Below are positions 1 to 4,933 of a DNA stretch of 5,375 nucleotides, piece by piece; position 1 is the stretch's first letter, and each line of letters starts with the position of its first letter. The stretch comes from Cyanobacteria bacterium UBA8156. Its GTDB lineage: Bacteria > Cyanobacteriota > Cyanobacteriia > Pseudanabaenales > Pseudanabaenaceae. The notes beneath the pieces are model-generated. The model was not told the origin of the DNA. It ran no database searches and saw only the letters and a program-made list of their open reading frames with translations. The stretch spans positions 1 to 5,375 of the forward strand of contig DMPD01000312.1 of assembly GCA_003456125.1 (NCBI GenBank), in the 5' to 3' direction. A program made the position numbers and the translations under genes.

Positions 1-987
1 TACCACCGCAATCCCATTGAGGGTTTTGAGCTTAAAGCCGGCAATGGGCCGGGCGATGGCACTGTGAAACACAATTTGCGATCGCACCCGCAGGGTTTCA
101 CCGGTCTGCACGGTTTGCACGGGTTGGCCGGCCGCATTCAACAATTCCACCGTTTGCAGTTCCGCACCGCCAATGCCCACCCGTGACTCGCTGACGGCGT
201 TGCCGTTGGTTTGGGCCACCTGGTGTTGCAGAGCCACGTTGCGGGCCGCCGCCTCCTGCGCGGTCATCAGGGTACTGTAGGCCAAGGTGACGGGATGGGG
301 TTTGCCATCCTCAATTTTGCGGCCCCCGTGCAACACGATCGCCCGATCGCACAAGTTCAACACGCTGTTGAGATCGTGGGACACAAACAAAATCGTGACG
401 CCCCGTTCCGAGAGTTCTTCAATTTTGCGAAAACACTTGCGCTGAAACAGCACATCCCCCACGGCCAGGGCTTCATCCACAATCAAAATTTCCGGATCGA
501 CATTGACAGCCACGGCAAAGGCCAACCGCACGAACATCCCGCTGGAATAGGTTTTCACCGGCTGCTCGATGAAAGCGCCAATGTCGGCAAAGGCGGCGAT
601 GTCGTCAAATTTGGCGGTAATTTCCGCCGCCGTCAAGCCCAGCAACCGCCCGTTAAAAAACACGTTTTGGCGACCGGTGAACTCTGGGTTAAAGCCGCTC
701 CCCAGTTCCAGCAGGGCAGAGATGCGGCCCGCCACCCGCACGTTGCCGGTGGTGGGGGTCAGGGTACCGGCTACCAGTTGCAGCAGGGTGCTTTTGCCGG
801 AGCCGTTTTGCCCAATGACGCCGAGGGTCTGCCCCTTGGGCACCGCCAAATCCAACGGCTGCAGAGCCCAAAACGGACGCGATCGCCGGATTTTCGGAAA
901 CAACAACTCCTGCAGTCGATCGATCGGGCGATCGTAGCAATGAAAACACTTGGACACCCCCTGCAGGGCGATCGCCACCTCGGCCAC
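1..987 (-). CDS. Polysaccharide-export ABC transporter ATP-binding protein (Wzt/TagH type), 3' end beyond window
   Basis: Translating the minus strand from the GTG at 987-985 gives 329 residues with no stop, so the C-terminus lies beyond the left window edge. It is a complete ABC ATPase domain: Walker A GQNGSGKST at residues 59-67, signature YSSGM at 147-151, Walker B ILIVDEALAVGD at 167-178, and the switch histidine in VSHD (H204). The variant signature YSSGM and the roughly 58 residues before Walker A are typical of the ATPases that drive O-antigen, teichoic acid or capsule export with a Wzm-type permease. After a linker at about 240-265, residues from about 266 (SRVGIGGAE, then ELLNAAGQPV) resemble the start of a Wzt C-terminal beta-sandwich, which in that family recognises the terminus of the exported glycan. 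The start follows the ribF stop by 6 bases in the same frame; a weak AGGA lies 12 bases upstream. A second in-frame GTG at 978 is possible. No permease gene is visible, so the glycan cannot be named. The family call is firm and the substrate unknown. Confidence 0.93.
   Translation of the reverse strand, partial: MAEVAIALQGVSKCFHCYDRPIDRLQELLFPKIRRSRPFWALQPLDLAVPKGQTLGVIGQNGSGKSTLLQLVAGTLTPTTGNVRVAGRISALLELGSGFNPEFTGRQNVFFNGRLLGLTAAEITAKFDDIAAFADIGAFIEQPVKTYSSGMFVRLAFAVAVNVDPEILIVDEALAVGDVLFQRKCFRKIEELSERGVTILFVSHDLNSVLNLCDRAIVLHGGRKIEDGKPHPVTLAYSTLMTAQEAAARNVALQHQVAQTNGNAVSESRVGIGGAELQTVELLNAAGQPVQTVQTGETLRVRSQIVFHSAIARPIAGFKLKTLNGIAVV
78..85. repeat. HIP1 octamer GCGATCGC (first of 12 dispersed copies)
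   Basis: Perfect copies of this palindrome start at 78, 879, 968, 1504, 1823, 2031, 2162, 2696, 3071, 3522, 3735 and 4528. They fall inside five of the six genes, mostly as Ala-Ile-Ala or Arg-Ser-type codons, and not in gaps. HIP1 is an established over-represented word in many cyanobacterial genomes and supports the taxonomic call. Confidence 0.9.
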
Positions 988-993
988 AGTCGC

Positions 994-1980
994 TCAGGTT
1001 CCTACCAAAACTTCCCCAGCATAGCGGCGCACGGCCGCACAGTCGCGGGCAATTTGTTCCTGCAAAGCCGGGAGGGAAGCAAACCTTTGTTCCGGGCGCA
1101 AAAACCGCTCTAGGGTCACGGTCAAGGTCTGGCCGTACAAATCTCCCTGCCAATCCAAGATGTGCGCTTCCACCGTGGGCTCCCCCGTGCCATCAAGCGT
1201 TGGCCGCTGCCCCAGGTTGATCGCCGCCGGTAACCCCAATTCCCGCACCCAACCGCTGTACACCCCTGGCCGCGGGCGAAATTTCTTGGGATGCAGGCGC
1301 AAATTGGCCGTGGGAAACCCCAACCGCCGTCCGTTTTGGTGACCGGGTACCACCTCTCCCGTCAGGGTGTAAGGACGGCCCAACAAATCCTGAGCCAAGG
1401 CCATCTCGCCCCGCTCTAGGGCTGTGCGAATGGCCGAGCTGCTAATGCGCACCGCCGGATCGCCCGGGGCGCTGCGATGGGTTTGGGCCGGCAACACCCG
1501 CAGGCGATCGCCCCACACCCGCCGCAAATCCACCACGGTGCCCTGCCGCTGCCACCCAAACCGAAAATCTTCCCCCACGCAAATCCCTTGCGCCTGCAAT
1601 TGGTCTTGCAGAATAGCGGCCATAAATTCCGCCGCCGTTCGCTGGGCCAGGGTTTCGTCAAAGGGCAACACCACCAGTTGCCCAATACCCAAGGCTCCCA
1701 AACACTGGGCTTTTTCCGGGAGGGGGGTCAACCACAGCCGAGACTGGCCGCTAAAAAATTCCCGGGGATGGGGATCGAACGAAACCACCGTGGGGATGCC
1801 CCCTCCCAACATCCCCAACTGGGCGATCGCCGCTTGATGGCCCCGGTGCACCCCGTCAAAATTCCCCAGGGCCACCACCGTAGGTTGGCTCACCTCTTCC
1901 CCGCGACAAATCTGTGCCCCAGCCTGCCTGTTCCCCAAACTGCCTTCGCCCCGGTGTACCGTCAAGGACAATCTTGACAC
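994..1980 (-). CDS. ribF: Bifunctional riboflavin kinase / FAD synthetase RibF
   Basis: RibF phosphorylates riboflavin to FMN and then adenylylates FMN to FAD in the cytoplasm. The 328-residue product shows both modules. The N-terminal FMN adenylyltransferase has GNFDGVHRGH at 39-48 (the HxGH-like nucleotidyl-transferase motif), SFDPHP at 67-72, GEDFRFG at 136-142 and RISSSAIR at 178-185. The C-terminal riboflavin kinase has GFPTAN at 221-226 (T224 and N226 are the usual Mg-ATP ligands), PGVYSGWV at 238-245, NLGQRPT at 255-261 and the likely catalytic Glu E271 in VEAHILD. The longest start is GTG at 1980, 6 bases after the DAHP synthase stop, with GAGGA 13 bases upstream, which is long spacing. 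This leaves 38 residues before GNFDGVH, more than usual. A GTG at 1893 (V30) would give 299 residues, with GGGGAAGAG directly before it. The function is certain and the start is not. It is probably cotranslated with the DAHP synthase upstream and the ABC ATPase 6 bases downstream. Confidence 0.96.
   Translation of the reverse strand: MSRLSLTVHRGEGSLGNRQAGAQICRGEEVSQPTVVALGNFDGVHRGHQAAIAQLGMLGGGIPTVVSFDPHPREFFSGQSRLWLTPLPEKAQCLGALGIGQLVVLPFDETLAQRTAAEFMAAILQDQLQAQGICVGEDFRFGWQRQGTVVDLRRVWGDRLRVLPAQTHRSAPGDPAVRISSSAIRTALERGEMALAQDLLGRPYTLTGEVVPGHQNGRRLGFPTANLRLHPKKFRPRPGVYSGWVRELGLPAAINLGQRPTLDGTGEPTVEAHILDWQGDLYGQTLTVTLERFLRPEQRFASLPALQEQIARDCAAVRRYAGEVLVGT
1961..1978. repeat. Inverted repeat GTCAAG-N6-CTTGAC at the 5' end of ribF
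   Basis: Two perfect 6-base arms (1961-1966 and 1973-1978) are separated by GACAAT. They lie immediately inside the longest possible ribF reading frame and overlap its candidate GTG start by one base. If ribF really starts at 1893, the repeat lies in an untranslated leader. No FMN riboswitch sequence is recognisable in the short space available. Confidence 0.35.
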
Positions 1981-1986
1981 AATTTG

Positions 1987-3096
1987 TTACAAATCCTCGC
2001 CAAACCGCGCCGTCCGCACCGCCCGATAGAGCGATCGCAGCATTTCCGCCGTGGTCTCAAAGTCAATGCAGCCATCGGTAATGCTTTGACCGTACACCAA
2101 ATTTTCTTTGGCCGTGAGGTTTTGCCGCCCCGCCCGCAAATGACTCTCAACCATTACCCCCGCGATCGCCGTTTGACCGTCCCGAATTTGTTGGGCTAAA
2201 TCCGCCAACACCAGCGGTTGACGGTTGAAATCCTTGCTGCTGTTGCCGTGGCTGCAATCAATCACCAAGCGAGGGCAGAGGGACTGGGCTGTCAACCGGG
2301 CGACAATCTCTTGCAGATGGGCCGCTTGGTAATTGGGGCCGCTCTTGCCCCCCCGCAACACCAAATGGCAGTCGGGATTCCCGGTGGTCGCCACCACGCT
2401 CACTTGCCCCTGATGGTCAATGCCCAAGAAATTGTGGGGTTCCCGCGCCGACAACAGGGCATGGATCGCCACCTCCACGTTGCCATCGGTGCCATTCTTG
2501 AACCCCACCGGCATGGATAGACCCGAAGCCATTTCCCGGTGGGTTTGGCTCTCGGTGGTGCGGGCGCCGATCGCCGTCCAGGCAATCAAATCGGCAATGT
2601 ACTGGGGCACAATCGGATCGAGCAATTCCGTGGCCGCCGGCAACCCCAATTCGGCGATCGTCAGCAGAATTTGGCGGGCCAGCCGCAGCCCCTCGGCGAT
2701 CGCAAAGCTACCGTCCAAGTGGGGGTCATTGATCAACCCTTTCCAACCAATGGTCGTGCGGGGCTTTTCAAAGTAGACCCGCATCACGATTTCCAAACCG
2801 TCCGCCAACTCTTGCTGCAGGGCGCGCAACTTTTCCGCGTAGGTATGGGCCGCCGCCTCATCGTGAATCGAGCAGGGCCCCACAATCACCACCACCCGGG
2901 CATCGTGACCATGCAAAATCCGCGCAATCCGTTGCCGAGCGGTCGCCACCACCGCCGCCACCCGCTCGGTGACCGGCAACTCCCCCTTGAGGACACTGGG
3001 CGGCATGAGTGGTGTGGTCTCCACCACATGGAGATCGTTGGTCTTGGCTTCCGGGGAAAGACCCGTAGCGGCGATCGCCGGCGAAACTTGGGACAT
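1987..3096 (-). CDS. aroF: 3-deoxy-7-phosphoheptulonate (DAHP) synthase, class I-alpha (AroFGH type)
   Basis: It condenses phosphoenolpyruvate with erythrose 4-phosphate, the committed step of the shikimate pathway to Phe, Tyr, Trp, quinones and tocopherols. The 369-residue length is slightly above the usual ~350-360. Family blocks are intact: VGPCSIHD at 72-79, RVYFEKPRTTIGWKG at 106-120, ARTTESQTHREMASG at 178-192, GFKNGTDG at 198-205, LRGGKSGPNY at 247-256, VIDCSHGNSSKD at 278-289 and VMVESHL at 314-320. By alignment with E. coli AroG, the four metal ligands are C75, H283, E317 and D341, all present. Residue 225 in HNFLGIDHQGQ is Gly where Phe-regulated AroG has Ser211, which points to a Tyr-type allosteric site; the symbol aroF rests on that inference, and aroG would be equally acceptable as a family label. 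The ATG at 3096 has AGGA 8 bases upstream. The first ~15 residues are low-complexity, and an ABC-like upstream domain is absent. Two inverted repeats lie between this start and the preceding gene. Confidence 0.97.
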   Translation of the reverse strand: MSQVSPAIAATGLSPEAKTNDLHVVETTPLMPPSVLKGELPVTERVAAVVATARQRIARILHGHDARVVVIVGPCSIHDEAAAHTYAEKLRALQQELADGLEIVMRVYFEKPRTTIGWKGLINDPHLDGSFAIAEGLRLARQILLTIAELGLPAATELLDPIVPQYIADLIAWTAIGARTTESQTHREMASGLSMPVGFKNGTDGNVEVAIHALLSAREPHNFLGIDHQGQVSVVATTGNPDCHLVLRGGKSGPNYQAAHLQEIVARLTAQSLCPRLVIDCSHGNSSKDFNRQPLVLADLAQQIRDGQTAIAGVMVESHLRAGRQNLTAKENLVYGQSITDGCIDFETTAEMLRSLYRAVRTARFGEDL

Positions 3097-3104
3097 GCTG
3101 CAAA

Positions 3105-3108
3105 TCCT
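3105..3108 (-). promoter_or_regulatory. Shine-Dalgarno sequence AGGA of the DAHP synthase gene
   Basis: AGGA on the minus strand lies 8 bases before the ATG at 3096. It abuts a GC-rich inverted repeat at 3109-3121, so a hairpin there would end immediately next to the ribosome-binding site. Confidence 0.6.
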
Positions 3109-3121
3109 GAGGCACCGCCTC
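3109..3121. repeat. Short inverted repeat GAGGC-ACC-GCCTC before DAHP synthase
   Basis: A perfect 5-base inverted repeat with a 3-base loop lies in the 34-base gap between the exported-protein gene and the DAHP synthase gene, directly upstream of the AGGA ribosome-binding site. On the coding strand it reads GAGGCGGTGCCTC. No T-run follows it, so it does not look like an intrinsic terminator. It could be a small leader hairpin affecting translation, or chance. Confidence 0.4.
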
Positions 3122-3125
3122 TTAT

Positions 3126-3135
3126 GATAGCTATC
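3126..3135. repeat. Perfect 10-base palindrome GATAGCTATC
   Basis: The palindrome spans the TAG stop codon of the exported-protein gene (3133-3131) and the start of the intergenic gap. On the minus strand the overlapping TATCAT (3129-3124) is a fair -10 hexamer for a DAHP synthase promoter, but no -35 match is found at 16-18 bases. It is a possible operator or -10 region, with weak support. Confidence 0.3.
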
Positions 3136-3592
3136 TTTGCGGAAACTCGCTCAGAGAGAGGGTGTAGGCCGCAGGGCGATTGGCTTCGCCGGTGGCCACC
3201 CAAATTTGATACGTGCCCGGGGCAAAGCGCCGACGGGCCACTTGGGGGCTGCGGCCCCGGTACTCCCGATCGGCACACCACACGGTACCATCGGCTCCCC
3301 GCATCAGCAACGTCACATCGGCTTGGGGATTGTCACCGTAGGCCAAAACATCCAGAAATATCGGCTCTTGCAGCACCAAAGTATAGTTGGGCTGGGCTTG
3401 GGCAAACCCCCGACACCGGCCGGCATTGCCCGCCAATCGGGCCACCGGCTCGTTCCCGCCCGCCGTCCCCCGCAGCCGCAGCGGGTCGTTGCGGAAGTGG
3501 GGCCCCAAAGTCAGGGTTTCGGCGATCGCCGGCACCGCCCCCAAGCCCACCAGCAAAGTGCTCAACACCGGCCAAAACTTGCGTGCGTTCAT
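3131..3592 (-). CDS. Small exported protein of unknown function, possibly a PPC-like beta-sandwich
   Basis: The product is 153 residues and I cannot name it. It has a clear Sec signal peptide: NARK at the N-terminus, a hydrophobic core at about 6-21 (FWPVLSTLLVGLGAVP) and a probable signal peptidase I site AIA|ET after residue 24. The mature part of ~129 residues has short alternating hydrophobic stretches suggesting beta strands. It contains two cysteines, C60 (GRCRGF) and C106 (TVWCAD), that could pair, and a PGTYQIWV segment near 130 followed by YTLSLSEF at the C-terminus. That order (Cys-x-GF, a strand with VTLLMRGADGTVWC, PGTY, a closing strand) resembles cyanobacterial secreted proteins with bacterial pre-peptidase C-terminal-like domains. 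This is my recollection of the pattern, not a search result. No catalytic motif is seen. The ATG at 3592 is well supported by AGGAG 8 bases upstream. It probably acts in the periplasm or thylakoid lumen, or is secreted. It lies between the CNNM gene (43-base gap) and DAHP synthase (34-base gap), which gives no functional clue. Confidence 0.87.
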   Translation of the reverse strand: MNARKFWPVLSTLLVGLGAVPAIAETLTLGPHFRNDPLRLRGTAGGNEPVARLAGNAGRCRGFAQAQPNYTLVLQEPIFLDVLAYGDNPQADVTLLMRGADGTVWCADREYRGRSPQVARRRFAPGTYQIWVATGEANRPAAYTLSLSEFPQR

Positions 3593-3600
3593 GGCATTTT

Positions 3601-3605
3601 CTCCT
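3601..3605 (-). promoter_or_regulatory. Shine-Dalgarno sequence AGGAG of the exported-protein gene
   Basis: AGGAG on the minus strand lies 8 bases before the ATG at 3592. It is the strongest ribosome-binding site in the window. It fixes the start of the small gene and supports treating this ORF as genuinely translated. Confidence 0.75.
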
Positions 3606-3625
3606 AGGGTCTAGCCATCCTGACG

Positions 3626-3639
3626 TTAGGGTGCCCTAA
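3626..3639. repeat. Inverted repeat TTAGGG-TG-CCCTAA at the end of the CNNM gene
   Basis: Two perfect 6-base arms are separated by 2 bases and overlap the TAG stop codon (3638-3636) of the CNNM gene. As RNA it could form a 5-base stem with a 4-base loop. On the transcribed strand no T-run follows, so it is not a standard intrinsic terminator. It may be a protein-binding palindrome or a weak 3'-end hairpin. Confidence 0.35.
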
Positions 3640-4931
3640 AAAGTGTCCCCATGCCCCTCGGGCGCAGGGATTTTGCGCACCCGCACCCGCTGCCCGTCCT
3701 CCAAGACCGTCAACTCTACCCCTTCCACTTCAATGCGATCGCCCGCGATGGGGGCCCGTTGCAACTCATCCAAAAACAACCCCAACAACGTCGCAAAATC
3801 CTCCCGCGGCAACACCAAATCCAACTCATTGTTCACGGTGCCGATGCTGGCCCGCAACTTGAAAATCCCCTCGCTGGTGGATACCCGCCGGAACTCCCGT
3901 TCCTCTTCCGCATCGTACTCATCCCGAATTTCCCCCACCAATTCTTCCAGAACGTCTTCGAGGGTGACCAGACCCGCCGTCCCCCCAAATTCATCCTGGA
4001 CAATCGCCAAATGCAAGCGATTCTTTTGCATGTCCCGCAACAAGTCTCCGGTCAAATGATGCTCAGAAATGTAGTACACCGGCCGTAGCAGCTCCCGGAG
4101 GGAAGGGAGTTGGTGATCCATCGGTCGAATCAAGTCCTTCACATGGAGAATCCCGACAATGGTATCCAAGTCGCCATCGCACACCGGCAATCGGGTATGG
4201 GCGTTTTCCGCCACCACCGCAAAAGTTTCCGCTAGGGTCGTGTTCACACTCAGGTACTGAATTTGCACCCGGGGCACCATAATCGCCCGAACTTCGATGT
4301 GGGGCAGTTCCACCGCCCGGTAGATGATCCGCCGCTCCTGCTCGCCGACGGCCCCCCCCGCCCGGGCCGCATCCACCATCGCCTTGATCTCTTCCACCCG
4401 CACGTCCTGGGTGCCCTGGACAGGGGTACCGGTCAAAGCCAAAATGCCGTTGGTAAACGCGCTCAAAAAACGCACCAACGGCGAAGCCAGGCGCTCCAGC
4501 CAGTAGATGGGCTCGGCGGTGAATAGGGCGATCGCCTCGGCATGGTGCAACGCCAACTTCTTGGGCACCAATTCCCCAAACACCAAGGTCACCACTGCCA
4601 CCGCAAAGGTGACCAACACCAGACTCAGCGGGGCTGCCCATCGGCCCACAAACGGCGACAGCAAAACATCGAGGGGCCCGGCCAACTCGGTAGCCGCCGT
4701 CGCCGAGGCAAAAAAGCCAGCGAGGGTGACCCCCACTTGCACCGTCGCCAAAAATTGGGTGCTGTTTTCCACGGCGCGCTGCACCAATCGGGCCCGCCGA
4801 TCACCTTGTTCGAGGAGGGCTTGAATGCGCGCTTCGCTAGCCGAGATCAAGGCAATTTCCGAGGCTGCAAAAAAGGCATTGATGCCCACCAGAATCGCGA
4901 TACCGAACAATTGTCCGGGTAAGTCTTCCAT
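3636..4931 (-). CDS. CNNM/CorC-HlyC family membrane protein (DUF21, CBS pair, CorC_HlyC domain)
   Basis: The 431-residue product has the full family layout. The N-terminal CNNM (DUF21) membrane domain covers about 1-180, with hydrophobic segments near 8-30, 60-80, 100-120 and a re-entrant region near 137-168. It contains the family's AASEIALIS at 22-30 and GELVPKK at 119-125. A CBS pair follows at about 215-335, with GILHVKDL at 260-267 and DEFGGTAGLVTLEDVLEELVG at 313-333. A CorC_HlyC domain runs from about 350 to the end. Members are implicated in Mg2+/Co2+ handling, with CBS domains binding adenine nucleotides; the older name hemolysin is misleading. The frame stays open upstream to 5225, but those 98 extra codons run over homoserine dehydrogenase and do not resemble the family. 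The ATG at 4931 (MEDLPGQLFG), directly before the first membrane segment and 2 bases after the previous stop, is the sensible start. A run of eight G encodes part of AGGA at 191-194. The transported ion cannot be told from sequence. Confidence 0.95.
   Translation of the reverse strand: MEDLPGQLFGIAILVGINAFFAASEIALISASEARIQALLEQGDRRARLVQRAVENSTQFLATVQVGVTLAGFFASATAATELAGPLDVLLSPFVGRWAAPLSLVLVTFAVAVVTLVFGELVPKKLALHHAEAIALFTAEPIYWLERLASPLVRFLSAFTNGILALTGTPVQGTQDVRVEEIKAMVDAARAGGAVGEQERRIIYRAVELPHIEVRAIMVPRVQIQYLSVNTTLAETFAVVAENAHTRLPVCDGDLDTIVGILHVKDLIRPMDHQLPSLRELLRPVYYISEHHLTGDLLRDMQKNRLHLAIVQDEFGGTAGLVTLEDVLEELVGEIRDEYDAEEEREFRRVSTSEGIFKLRASIGTVNNELDLVLPREDFATLLGLFLDELQRAPIAGDRIEVEGVELTVLEDGQRVRVRKIPAPEGHGDTF
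4352..4359 (-). repeat. Homopolymer run of eight C (G on coding strand) inside the CNNM gene
   Basis: Eight consecutive C on the plus strand encode Gly192-Gly193 and flanking alanine positions, just before the CBS pair. The reading frame is intact across it. Runs of this length are slippage-prone, so it is a site where a frameshift or assembly error would be most likely in related sequences. Confidence 0.6.
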
Positions 4932-4933
4932 AC

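Noticed and set aside
859..966. Three CTGCAG sites and a CGATCGATCG-rich patch in the ATPase N-terminus
   Set aside because: They follow from Leu-Gln and Asp-Arg codons in a GATC-rich genome. There is no regular spacing or repeat-unit structure.
211..1113. A 300-codon plus-strand open frame
   Set aside because: It lies antisense to the ABC ATPase and the end of ribF, is rich in His, Gln and Arg, and has no recognisable domain. GC-rich codon bias on the minus strand explains it.
689..1153. A 154-codon minus-strand frame across the ribF/ATPase junction
   Set aside because: It is a frame-shifted reading of the ATPase; the Walker A region appears scrambled in it, while the correct frame gives an intact domain.
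1894..1986. FMN riboswitch controlling ribF
   Set aside because: The available leader is under 100 bases, lies in or next to coding sequence, and shows none of the conserved RFN-element blocks.
3593..3635. Possible promoter or terminator in the 43-base gap between the CNNM gene and the exported-protein gene
   Set aside because: No paired -35/-10 elements and no stem followed by a T-run were found; only the inverted repeat and the Shine-Dalgarno could be supported.
2539..3639. A 366-codon plus-strand open frame
   Set aside because: It is antisense to DAHP synthase and the exported-protein gene and crosses both their boundaries. Its composition is Arg/Pro/Gly-rich with no domain, so it is a shadow frame.
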